Shown piece after piece: positions 14,362 through 20,998 of a stretch of 37,533 bases of DNA. The DNA comes from a virus: the IMG/VR virus record IMGVR_UViG_3300033551_000020, positions 1 through 37,533 of that record; one strand, 5' to 3'. How positions within the stretch are numbered: the first letter of the stretch is position 1; the number at the start of each line of letters is the position of its first letter. Below the pieces are notes generated by a model. That model ran no database searches, was not told the origin of the DNA, and saw only the letters and a list, made by a program, of their open reading frames with translations. Made by a program: the position numbers and the translations under genes.

Positions 14362-14591
14362 GCTGCTTTCTCCTTCGGCTGCTGCGGATGTATGACGAAT
14401 AGGCTCCTTCCCCTCACCTGCACCGGCTCTCTCAGCGGGACACGCTCGTGCACCTCCCCGAGCAGCGGGGCCAGCAGCCGCAGCGCTCCCGTTGTCAGGA
14501 TGACGCATCCCTGCGCTTCCAAATCCGCAAGCACCAACTCCACCGCGTGCCTACGTCTCTGCCTCTCCGGTACGTTCGCCACGTCCTCCAC
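14358..14591 (-). CDS. Hypothetical small protein (77 aa; possible longer start at 14651)
   Basis: The C-terminal part of a long open frame clearly looks coding: EDVANVPERQRRRHAVELVL, DLEAQGCVILTTGALRLLAP, HERVPLREPVQVRGRSLFVI. Two starts are possible: GTG 14591, five bases after the preceding stop but without a ribosome site, or ATG 14651 with GGAAGG in front, overlapping the previous gene by 55 bases and giving 97 residues. No domain recognised; the basic helix followed by a beta part could bind nucleic acid. The stop couples to the 29-residue gene. Confidence 0.55.
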   Translation of the reverse strand: MEDVANVPERQRRRHAVELVLADLEAQGCVILTTGALRLLAPLLGEVHERVPLREPVQVRGRSLFVIHPQQPKEKAA

Positions 14592-15128
14592 GGTGACTAC
14601 GCAGAGTCGGGAGGAGGCGTCCGCCAATTGATGGGCTCCGGCGCGTACCATTCGCCTTCCTGCTCCTCGCCCTCGTGAACCACTGCCGGCTCCGCTTCTG
14701 GCATGGCGATGAAGCCCTCCCGCTGCATGCGCATCACTTTCTCCAACGTAGTGGCGCTCGCCTCCTTCTCGGCCCGCGACAGGTCGCGCCACAAGGCCCA
14801 CAACTCCCGCTCCCTTTTCTCTGCCGACTGCAACAGCTCGCTCACGATCTTGTTCCGGCGCTGGTTCTCGCGACGCGCCCACTCCACCGACAACGTAGCC
14901 GCCAGCATCGAACCCAGCATCACCGCCACCATGATCCACTCGTCGCTCATCTTCATCCTCCATCATCTCAGGTGGAAATTCGCGTACATCCAACAGTACG
15001 TACGGCGCCAGAGTCTCTACCGCCAGACTGCCGCTGTAATGCCACACCACATCCACATGGGACACGCCTTCCGCGTCCTCGTGATGTACAATCCACGGAC
15101 GAAGCGGAAGGCTTGGACCCTGGTTCAC
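14358..15128 (-). CDS. 256-codon stop-free frame enclosing another gene (overlapping or frameshifted gene)
   Basis: The frame opens with a plausible gene: GTG 15128 overlaps the upstream TGA (GTGA), and residues 1-60 look real (WIVHHEDAEGVSHVDVVWHY, ETLAPYVLLDVREFPPE). There is then no stop for about 190 more codons. The middle is Gly/Ala/Arg-rich and lies opposite a well-formed gene (14597-14950) in the +1 frame; the last 77 residues again look coding. Either this is one protein with an overprinted linker, or the first 60 residues end by frameshift or sequence error. The +1 shadow of GC-rich genes rarely contains stops, so the open middle alone proves nothing. Confidence 0.35.
   Translation of the reverse strand: MNQGPSLPLRPWIVHHEDAEGVSHVDVVWHYSGSLAVETLAPYVLLDVREFPPEMMEDEDERRVDHGGGDAGFDAGGYVVGGVGASREPAPEQDRERAVAVGREKGAGVVGLVARPVAGREGGERHYVGESDAHAAGGLHRHARSGAGSGSRGRGAGRRMVRAGAHQLADASSRLCVVTVEDVANVPERQRRRHAVELVLADLEAQGCVILTTGALRLLAPLLGEVHERVPLREPVQVRGRSLFVIHPQQPKEKAA
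14597..14950 (-). CDS. Membrane-anchored coiled-coil protein (117 aa)
   Basis: GGAGG lies six bases before ATG 14950, so this start is preferred over ATG 14956, which would touch it. The N-terminus is one transmembrane segment (WIMVAVMLGSMLAATLSVEW). A long charged coiled coil follows (about 24-85, with KRERELWALWRDLSRAEKEA) and then an acidic, Pro-rich tail. It lies wholly inside the 14358-15128 frame but in the +1 frame. The topology fits a phage inner-membrane accessory protein such as a spanin-like or exclusion factor; nothing specific is recognised. Confidence 0.7.
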   Translation of the reverse strand: MSDEWIMVAVMLGSMLAATLSVEWARRENQRRNKIVSELLQSAEKRERELWALWRDLSRAEKEASATTLEKVMRMQREGFIAMPEAEPAVVHEGEEQEGEWYAPEPINWRTPPPDSA

Positions 15129-15565
15129 CGTCCCTGCTGTGCACCGGAGGGGGCGGGCGAGACGCACGTGAAGCCGGAGCCGTCCGGCAAGGTGTAGTCG
15201 GAGAGCAGGTCTTCGCGCTCGCCTTTCGTGGCGCGACGTAACCCGTGCTCCGATTTGGCACGGTCCAGCATGACGTGCGCGCGCCGGATCGTGCTGTGTG
15301 CAGCCTCGCTCCCCACGGGGGCGGCTGGGGTGGGCAGGCAAGACAGCACTTCGATGCACAGCGCCTGCGCCCACGTGTGGTGCGGGAACTCTTCCGTCTC
15401 GTCGGGATTGCGAGCCTCGTCCACCATCCGGCGCACCAGCGCGCGCACCGCCTTGTACATGCCGCCGGTGCCCAGCACGTCGTACCACCACGGGCTGCCG
15501 TCCCCCCACCACTTCCGCGGCTCCGTGGCGGGCGTGTCCTCTCTCACCGTCTCGTCCGTGGGCAT
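15125..15565 (-). CDS. Hypothetical protein with DETVRED leader (146 aa)
   Basis: Starts at ATG 15565. The N-terminus DETVREDTP nearly repeats that of the 264-residue protein at 24956-25750 (DETVREDAP). A Trp-rich patch (RKWWGDGSPWWYDVL) is followed by a helical region with VRALVRRMVDEARN and a His/Trp/Cys-containing helix, then STIRRAHVMLDRAKSEHGLR. It ends with a GTGA overlap. No family recognised. Confidence 0.65.
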   Translation of the reverse strand: MPTDETVREDTPATEPRKWWGDGSPWWYDVLGTGGMYKAVRALVRRMVDEARNPDETEEFPHHTWAQALCIEVLSCLPTPAAPVGSEAAHSTIRRAHVMLDRAKSEHGLRRATKGEREDLLSDYTLPDGSGFTCVSPAPSGAQQGR

Positions 15566-15601
15566 CAGCGGCCTCCATCGGGGTTGGGGGTGCGGCGAGC
15601 G

Positions 15602-16000
15602 TCATCGCTCACGCGACTCTTGCAGCGAGTCTCCCGGCGGGCCGACTGCATCGCAATCCCAGCATCCGCTTTGGTACTGTATGCTCTCGCCGGAGTCGAT
15701 GCTCGATGAGGCGTAGTCGGCCTCGACGTCCGTCCCGCCGCAGAACGGGCACGGCTCCATCGCCTCTGCGTCCTCCTCGCTGGCGCGCGTGTGCACCCCG
15801 CCGTCCGGGTGGGAGGGGGTGCCGTGGAGCGTTGCCAGCTCCCGCGCGTACTCCGTCGTGGGCTCCACGACCCCCACGTACTCGTCCACCACGTGCGCAA
15901 GCGCCTCTTCGTAGACGGCGCCGTGGTGCTTCTTCAGGTACGCGGCTACCGCCCGATGATGCAGCAGGCCGTTGCGCTCCTTCGTCTCGTTCTCAGCCAT
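15602..16000 (-). CDS. Lar-like zinc-finger protein, restriction-alleviation type (132 aa)
   Basis: Starts at ATG 16000, overlapping the preceding gene by eight bases. Residues about 81-120 hold EPCPFCGGTDVEADY and then SGCWDCDAVGP: Cys-x2-Cys ... Cys-x2-Cys in the arrangement of Lar_restr_allev-type zinc ribbons (Rac prophage Lar and relatives). The N-terminal 80 residues are helical and charged. Lar of the Rac prophage relieves EcoKI restriction; whether this relative does so is unknown, as many small phage proteins share the finger. A methyltransferase in the replication region would fit a shared anti-restriction role. Confidence 0.65.
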   Translation of the reverse strand: MAENETKERNGLLHHRAVAAYLKKHHGAVYEEALAHVVDEYVGVVEPTTEYARELATLHGTPSHPDGGVHTRASEEDAEAMEPCPFCGGTDVEADYASSSIDSGESIQYQSGCWDCDAVGPPGDSLQESRER

Positions 16001-16325
16001 GGGCGGCTCCGTCGATGAGGGCGGCGATCGCTTCCAGCGTCTCCAGGGGGAGGGCGCGCCACGATTCAGGGCGCATCCCGGCGAGCTTGGACGCGACCCG
16101 GTCGTGGGCGATCTTCTGACGCAACTCCGGCGTGGGCTCCTTGATGGTGGGGAAGCGATACCCCTTGCCGCCGACCTGCCGGCCATCTGAACGCCGAAAC
16201 TTCGTCGCGCCCACGGCGACCTGGGTCGCTGACGCCCGCGTGATGCGCTCCAGCGACAGCCCCGACCACGGCCCGGAGACGACCACCTCGTCGCCCTCCT
16301 TCAGCGTCTCCAGCCAGTCAGCCAT
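15993..16325 (-). CDS. Hypothetical protein with KOW/SH3-like start (110 aa)
   Basis: Starts at ATG 16325, overlapping the upstream gene by eight bases; the longer frame to 16505 is a shadow. The N-terminal 45 residues look like a small beta barrel (LKEGDEVVVSGPWSGLSLER, then ATQVAVGATKFRRSDGR), as in KOW/SH3-like folds. The C-terminus is helical (TPELRQKIAHDRVASKLAGM, LETLEAIAALIDG). Similar arrangements occur in phage proteins of unknown function. No catalytic residues seen. Confidence 0.6.
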   Translation of the reverse strand: MADWLETLKEGDEVVVSGPWSGLSLERITRASATQVAVGATKFRRSDGRQVGGKGYRFPTIKEPTPELRQKIAHDRVASKLAGMRPESWRALPLETLEAIAALIDGAAHG

Positions 16326-16566
16326 GATCGGCCTCCGTGGTGATGGGCCATGGCAGCGCGCACTCGGGCTGCCCAGCCAAGAGGCGGGCCACGTCGTCCG
16401 TCGGGTTGATCCGTCCGTGACGCGACCGTTCGAGAGAGGTGGGCAGCCAGGTCCCATCCCAGCACTCCGGCAGGTGATCCCACGCCCACACGGTGCCGTC
16501 TGCATCTACCGTGAGGAAGCGGGTCCACTCGGGCACGCCGCACTCCTTCGTATCGATCTCGCTCAT
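16318..16566 (-). CDS. Hypothetical small protein with MSEID leader (82 aa)
   Basis: ATG 16566 has GGAG seven bases upstream, within the stop region of the preceding gene. The first residues MSEID and the DNA around the start (TGACGATGAGCGAGAT) are shared with the gene at 26255-26437. The body has WTRFLTVDADGTVWAWDHLP, CWDGTWLP and a Pro/Trp end. It is Trp/Asp-rich, soluble, with no known motif. Confidence 0.6.
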   Translation of the reverse strand: MSEIDTKECGVPEWTRFLTVDADGTVWAWDHLPECWDGTWLPTSLERSRHGRINPTDDVARLLAGQPECALPWPITTEADHG

Positions 16567-16568
16567 CG

Positions 16569-16892
16569 TCAGTCTCCGGTCAGGGTGCGGGCGCGGAGGA
16601 TCAGCGCGTCGAGGCGGGCGCCTAACTCATCGCTGTCAACGTCGCGGTCGTCGGTCTCCAGCCACTCGCCCACCGTGGGCAGCGCCGCCAGCTCCTCCAC
16701 CAGCGCCCGCAGGTCCGGCTGTTCGCGTAGGGCGGCGGCGGCGCGGCGGTAGCGGGTGGCAGAGAGCTCCAGCATCCCGCGCATCGAGGAGGCCGGGAGT
16801 TTGCCGGCTTCCTCGCGATCCAGCGCGGACATCCCCTCGAACCATTCCACCGCTTTGTCCTGCACCCGCTCCTCCGTTGTCGTCTCGCTCAT
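16569..16892 (-). CDS. Hypothetical helical protein (107 aa)
   Basis: Two ATGs are in frame (16898, 16892). The second is chosen because AGG lies seven bases before it and because the context ATGACGATGAGCGAG recurs at two other genes with start at the second ATG. The protein is all-helical and acidic (VQDKAVEWFEGMSALDREEA, ATRYRRAAAALREQPDLRAL, DSDELGARLDALILRARTL). No membrane segment or motif; function unknown. Confidence 0.6.
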   Translation of the reverse strand: MSETTTEERVQDKAVEWFEGMSALDREEAGKLPASSMRGMLELSATRYRRAAAALREQPDLRALVEELAALPTVGEWLETDDRDVDSDELGARLDALILRARTLTGD

Positions 16893-16913
16893 CGTCATGC
16901 CTGAAGGTGGGGG

Positions 16914-17141
16914 TCAGGCGAGGGGGCGAAGGTGCTCGCGGAGTAGATCCCACTCGCGTCCGGCTCGCGACCCCGAGAGAAGCAGGACCGTCACCCCGTT
17001 CGATCCTCGCCAGCCTTCCGGGGTCCAGACGAGTTCGCCGGAATCGTGGACCACCACGCATTCGGAGCCGTTCAGCGTGGAGTTCGCGTATCCGGCCGTG
17101 GCCTCCACGACCATCAAGCCGCCTATCGCCTGTTTGCTCAT
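16914..17141 (-). CDS. Hypothetical small protein (75 aa)
   Basis: First gene behind the second copy of the repeated promoter. Start ATG 17141 (MSKQAIGGLMVVEATAG) is preferred because the longer frame would begin in the promoter; AGGG lies upstream. It is beta-rich with a short C-terminal helix (RAGREWDLLREHLRPLA). No known motif. Its promoter and leader match those of the zinc-ribbon gene at 13653-13940, so the two are probably co-regulated. Confidence 0.6.
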   Translation of the reverse strand: MSKQAIGGLMVVEATAGYANSTLNGSECVVVHDSGELVWTPEGWRGSNGVTVLLLSGSRAGREWDLLREHLRPLA

Positions 17142-17162
17142 CTCCGTCTGCCCTGTGGCTGG

Positions 17163-17216
17163 TGGGTTGGTTGACTTCACTGCACCTAAGCTAGCTTATG
17201 CTGGATGCGAAGTCAA
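17163..17216 (-). promoter_or_regulatory. Repeated minus-strand promoter with dyad, copy 2
   Basis: -35 TTGACT (17216-17211), a 17-base spacer and -10 TAGCTT (17193-17188). The -10 lies in the palindrome AAGCTAGCTT (17188-17197). Compared with copy 1 the two inner bases changed on both sides (T to C and A to G), which keeps the palindrome. The -35 overlaps the terminase stop codon (TTGA). It should drive the small-gene cassette from 17141 leftward. Confidence 0.65.
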
Positions 17217-19996
17217 GGGTCTTGTTCAATCCGCTCCGCAAGCCGCTCCCGGTGTTCACGGACCCGGCGCTCCCGCGCCGTCTCGCCACGCCTCTCCTGC
17301 GTCACCAGCTCCGGGGGTGCCACACGCGCAAGGGTCGCGTAGCGTTCACCGTCCAGCATGTGCATACCTCCAGCCGTGTTCTTGTCCGGACCCGGCGTGT
17401 GCGCCTCATAGGGCTTGGGCTTCTTCCAGCGCAGATTCTTCATCTCCCATAGCAGGCGCGATCCAGCCATGAATTCGCCCTCGTCACTGGCGTCCGCCCC
17501 CGGCCGCAGGTGCACCCATTCGCTGTACAGGTTGTCAAAGATGTACCAGCGCGGCTCGCCCACGGGGCTAGGATCGTCCCGGTGCACCTGCGGCGGCGGC
17601 TCTCTGCGTGTGCTGGGGGCCAACAGGTTTTGCAGCATGCGAATGCCCGCGTCCACCGCCTTTAGCTTCTGGTCGAGCTGCGCGAAGATGAGCCGGGCGC
17701 CGATCTCCGCCGCAGCGGCGTTCAGCTCAATGCTATCTTGGAGCGCGGCGGTGTCGATGTAAATGGTGAGCGTGGCGTCCCGGTCCTCGTTGAGCCACGG
17801 TAGCACGGGGGGATAGAACCGGCTCCGGGTCTTGCCCTCCTCGTCGGTGCTCTCCACCGTACGGCCCCTGGTGAGATCGCGCCACACCGCGGACACCCGC
17901 TGCTCCGCTGTCTCCCCGCTGCCGCTGAAATACTCGTACACGGTGTACACGCGCCCCGTCTCGTCCATCGCCTTGATGACAAGGGCGAAGTAGTACGCCG
18001 AATCGCAACCACCCCACACCTCGTAGTACTGCGGCACCTTGAAGGCAGGGATGACGTGCACCGCCGGGTCGAAGTCCGCATACACGCCCCCGGTGCGGCG
18101 CTTGTAGATGCCGAAGACGCGTACCATCCGCTCCGCCGGGTCTTTGTAGCGGCGGGCGAAGCGGAGTACCTTCTCGCGGTCCATGTGGGGCACTTTAATG
18201 CGACCCACCCCCATGCTGGCCCGATCCCGCTTCTCCAGTGCTTCGTCGTACTCCGCCAGCCCGCCTTCGATCACGTACACGTCCGGGTTGTCGCCCCCCT
18301 TGTTGCCGGCGGGCAGGTACAACCCCTCCTCCATCCAGCCCAGCCCGTTGACCGGCGTGACGGTGATGTAAATCTGCCCGCCCGTGGTCGCCACGCGGGC
18401 GGCGGCCTCGTTGAAGTGCTCCTCCGGCACCGGCTCGTCCAGGTGGATGTGCCCCACCGCGTCACCCGTCCAACTCGTTGCGGCCTGCTCGTACGACACG
18501 AACCAGATCCGGCAGACGCCGCCGTCCACCCGCCGGATCGTGGCGCACTTGTGCTGCTCGCTCCAGTGCACCAGCAGGCGAGGGGGAACGAGAGAGAGGA
18601 AGATCTTCCGCGTCACCTTCTCATAGAAGGGGAAATCGGGGAAGCCAGACCACAGCGTCTCGATGAGCGGCACCCGCTTGTACGGGTGCACCCCGTGGGC
18701 TCGCCAGATGTTGTCAATATGTGCGATTGTCGTGTTGTGGGTAACAATGCAGTTCTCCACAACATAGGTACGCTCCGGGTGCGCCACCTCTATGCAGACC
18801 TGCTCGGTTTCTCCGGCGGGATCGATGCGAACCAAGATGCGTTCTTTGGTAACGCAAGGGTTTCTCTGGCGCGCCAACTTGCGGGAAAGCCTGAATAAAG
18901 GCACGTCGTGGACGCGTATGTTGACGCGGTACGACTCCCGTCCCAGCCGTTTTTCTCCTTTGTACGTGTACGATGTTCTGCGTACTCCCATAACCGCAGT
19001 ACCACCCAACGACTGAGCCAGGAAAACAACCGCATCAGCCAGACACTTTGATGTAGAACTAAACTCAATCTGCCCATTCTTTAGCGCCGATCCATCCGTG
19101 TCCATCAGTCCTTGCAAGAGCGCAAGTCGCTGAGGGGCGTCGTTGTACAAATAGCAGTCGGGGACGTGTTTCTCCCATGACCGCTTGCCCATCAACCCCA
19201 GCCCCCGCAGGGACGCAGTCAACGGGTTTGAACGAACGAAGTCCCCCTTCGCGTTGCGCGCATACGGGGCCGGTATACTCCAGTCGCAGTTTGTTCCTTT
19301 GACTTTTTGCAAACTGACGCCATCAGGAAGCAACCTGCGCACCTCTTCCAACAATTCATCATCAACGCTGGAAAGCCTAACCGCATCTTTGCTGATCCCA
19401 CCGTCGCCCAACAGCACGCCCATCAGATACGGGTCTACCGGCACGTCGCAAGCGGGCAAGCGCACAGCCCCTACGGCGGGTATGCTGAACCTCTGAGGCG
19501 GCTTGGGCCGCATGCCGCCGGGGCTACTCAGAATGTCACGCAGCGAGTACACACCCCATTGCATGTAGCGCCGACCAAAGCTCTGCTTGCCAGTGGCGTT
19601 CGGGTTGGCTTTGACAAAGCGAGCCTGCGGGTCTTTGGCCTTCCACAAATGGTCCAAGCCGCAACGGGTAGAGGCGCCATCGTTGAAAGTAAGCCGGTAC
19701 ACCGGCTTCACACCTTGGGGATAGACCCCTACCACAGGAGTAGGCGTGCCATCTCCAGCTATCACCAAGTCACCCACGCACAACTCTCCCATCTCACGCC
19801 ATCCGCTCGGCGTGAGTACGGGAGTGTCTACCGGCATCTCCTTCCCGTACCGATTTGAGGCGATATTCAGGACAACGGGGTAGTCCGCAATGCAGTATTC
19901 TTCCTGTCCCTCGTGGGGGGTAAACGGAAACTCGGCGGGACGCAGCAAATCCCGCCGAGGAGCCCACGGAGATACCAGATCGTCAATCGCGCTCAC
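17213..19996 (-). CDS. terL: Terminase large subunit with in-frame intein (927-aa precursor)
   Basis: Packaging motor of the phage; the spliced protein would have 558 residues. Residues 1-52 and 422-927 are terminase. The P-loop SNRYGK/TT is split by the intein. Walker B is HIHLDEP with downstream ITVTPVNGLGW. The C-terminal nuclease has acidic residues in WGGCDSAYYFALVIKAMD, TIYIDTAALQD and GPDKNTAGGMHMLDGERY, as in RNase-H-type terminase nucleases. Start GTG 19996. It stands directly upstream of the small-gene cassette and then portal; no clear small subunit is beside it. Its stop overlaps the next promoter. Confidence 0.9.
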   Translation of the reverse strand: MSAIDDLVSPWAPRRDLLRPAEFPFTPHEGQEEYCIADYPVVLNIASNRYGKEMPVDTPVLTPSGWREMGELCVGDLVIAGDGTPTPVVGVYPQGVKPVYRLTFNDGASTRCGLDHLWKAKDPQARFVKANPNATGKQSFGRRYMQWGVYSLRDILSSPGGMRPKPPQRFSIPAVGAVRLPACDVPVDPYLMGVLLGDGGISKDAVRLSSVDDELLEEVRRLLPDGVSLQKVKGTNCDWSIPAPYARNAKGDFVRSNPLTASLRGLGLMGKRSWEKHVPDCYLYNDAPQRLALLQGLMDTDGSALKNGQIEFSSTSKCLADAVVFLAQSLGGTAVMGVRRTSYTYKGEKRLGRESYRVNIRVHDVPLFRLSRKLARQRNPCVTKERILVRIDPAGETEQVCIEVAHPERTYVVENCIVTHNTTIAHIDNIWRAHGVHPYKRVPLIETLWSGFPDFPFYEKVTRKIFLSLVPPRLLVHWSEQHKCATIRRVDGGVCRIWFVSYEQAATSWTGDAVGHIHLDEPVPEEHFNEAAARVATTGGQIYITVTPVNGLGWMEEGLYLPAGNKGGDNPDVYVIEGGLAEYDEALEKRDRASMGVGRIKVPHMDREKVLRFARRYKDPAERMVRVFGIYKRRTGGVYADFDPAVHVIPAFKVPQYYEVWGGCDSAYYFALVIKAMDETGRVYTVYEYFSGSGETAEQRVSAVWRDLTRGRTVESTDEEGKTRSRFYPPVLPWLNEDRDATLTIYIDTAALQDSIELNAAAAEIGARLIFAQLDQKLKAVDAGIRMLQNLLAPSTRREPPPQVHRDDPSPVGEPRWYIFDNLYSEWVHLRPGADASDEGEFMAGSRLLWEMKNLRWKKPKPYEAHTPGPDKNTAGGMHMLDGERYATLARVAPPELVTQERRGETARERRVREHRERLAERIEQDP
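18734..19840 (-). other. Class 3-like intein with LAGLIDADG endonuclease, inserted in the terminase P-loop
   Basis: Residues 53-421 of the precursor. The first residue is Glu, not Cys/Ser/Ala, followed by MPVDTPVLTPSGW and VGDLVIAGDG (block A). Block B reads DHLW with Trp118. The F-block Cys is Cys401 (VCIEVAHPERTY). The end is IVTHN with Thr419, His420, Asn421, then Thr422 as first C-extein residue. Trp, Cys and Thr at these places form the WCT set of class 3 inteins. Two DOD endonuclease motifs are present (LMGVLLGDGG at 191-200, LLQGLMDTDG at 293-302). The base composition looks less GC-rich than the flanks, in keeping with transfer. Confidence 0.85.
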
Positions 19997-20032
19997 GGAT
20001 TACTGCTTGGATTGAATGGGGGGGGGATTGTT

Positions 20033-20194
20033 CTAAAGGAGGCGGTTGCGTTCATGCGGCGGTACGATCCCGTACCTGCGCCACTTTCGTCGCTCCGCTG
20101 TCCGCTCCACGACGTGCAGCGCCACGGTGAGCAGCAGCGCCGGGGTGCAGAGCCCCAGCAAGACGACGATCCAATCCCATAGAGTCGTGTTCAT
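20033..20194 (-). CDS. 53-residue single-span membrane protein
   Basis: ATG 20194 overlaps the upstream TGA (ATGA) and GGAAGAG precedes it. The N-terminal half is one transmembrane helix (WDWIVVLLGLCTPALLLTVA). The rest is strongly basic (ERTAERRKWRRYG), giving an N-out/C-in orientation. It stands just upstream of the terminase with a gap of about 36 bp. A membrane-associated phage accessory protein; no family. Confidence 0.6.
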   Translation of the reverse strand: MNTTLWDWIVVLLGLCTPALLLTVALHVVERTAERRKWRRYGIVPPHERNRLL

Positions 20195-20493
20195 GGCTCT
20201 TCCGCGATAGCCGGTTGTGTCGGGTTCTCCGAATGGTGACGGCAGCCCTGATGCTCAAAGGTAAGCAGGCCGGCGCGGTGGGACACAGGGTTCATACATA
20301 CGCCCCAATCAGAACTGCCGCGCAACTCCGCGAACCAGATGCATCCCGTGGAGCAATCGCTACCCCACTTTCCGTTGCCCTCCCGGTCGTCCCTGCCGTA
20401 CGGCTGGTAGTCTTCAGGCAGATCCTTCACAACACGCTTCGCCGCGATGTGTGTGACCCGCGCCGCCATGGGCATTTGTGATTCATCCAGCAT
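20191..20493 (-). CDS. DUF3027-like protein (100 aa)
   Basis: Residues about 40-85 hold SDCSTGCIWFAELRG, DWGVCMNPVSHRAG and LTFEHQGC. This Cys/Trp-rich signature (CSxGCxWF, DWGVCxNPxSxRxGLLTFEHQGC) is one I associate with DUF3027-type proteins of unknown function, widespread in GC-rich bacteria. Four cysteines and histidines suggest metal binding. Start ATG 20493 has GGAGGTGAGCG upstream; the stop overlaps the next start. Identification is from memory of the motif. Confidence 0.65.
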   Translation of the reverse strand: MLDESQMPMAARVTHIAAKRVVKDLPEDYQPYGRDDREGNGKWGSDCSTGCIWFAELRGSSDWGVCMNPVSHRAGLLTFEHQGCRHHSENPTQPAIAEEP

Positions 20494-20496
20494 CGC

Positions 20497-20628
20497 TCAC
20501 CTCCATCCGATGTGCAGGTGGGTCGCGACCCAGATCAGGCCGCCCACGATCGCCGCCCCACCGACGAGGGCGAACACGAGCACCGCGTAGATGACTCGCA
20601 TCCGGGGCATAAAGTCGTAGTCACCCAT
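20497..20628 (-). CDS. 43-residue single-span membrane protein
   Basis: ATG 20628 has an ideal ribosome site (GGAGGTGAGCG) and overlaps the end of the upstream gene by eight bases. The peptide is a short charged N-terminus (MGDYDFMPRMRV) and one long hydrophobic Gly/Ala/Val helix (VLVFALVGGAAIVGGLIWVA), ending HLHIGWR. The following gene starts four bases later behind the same GGAGGTGAGCG sequence. Confidence 0.6.
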   Translation of the reverse strand: MGDYDFMPRMRVIYAVLVFALVGGAAIVGGLIWVATHLHIGWR

Positions 20629-20998
20629 CGCTCACCTCCATGAGGTCGGACAGGTCGATCCCCTGCCAGGCGCAGTAGCAGCGGGCGATGGCTTCCTCAT
20701 CCGAAGACCCCTCTGCGACGTACACGCCCTCCGGCGTGTAGGCTGAGAAGATCCCCGGCGTGAGGGCGTACGTCCCGCCGCCGGCTCGCATCTCTTCCAC
20801 CAGTTCGCACACGTCGCACCAGTCCTGCGGCCAGCGGGGGACGACCGTGGGGCCCTCGTCGGCGTGCAGAGTCCCCGTCAATCCAGTCGTCGGACCACCC
20901 CAGCTCCACGGCGGGCTGCGCTGCAAGTCCGTGTAGCCCTTGCGCACCGCGATCCGCCGTTGGATCTCCAGCAGCACCTCGTCCCTCGTCATCTGCAT
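20621..20998 (-). CDS. Phage ABA-sandwich-like protein (125 aa)
   Basis: Starts at ATG 20998 or 20992 (MTRDEVLLEIQRR; AAGGA is nine bases before the second). The order is N-terminal helix, a Pro/Trp-rich segment, WPQDWCDVCELVEEMRAGGG, two beta strands (TYALTPGIFSAYTPEGVYVA), then DEEAIARCYCAWQGIDL. This resembles the small phage proteins with the so-called ABA sandwich domain, whose function is unknown. The longer frame to 21163 overlaps the HD gene and is not coding. Confidence 0.55.
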   Translation of the reverse strand: MQMTRDEVLLEIQRRIAVRKGYTDLQRSPPWSWGGPTTGLTGTLHADEGPTVVPRWPQDWCDVCELVEEMRAGGGTYALTPGIFSAYTPEGVYVAEGSSDEEAIARCYCAWQGIDLSDLMEVSDG

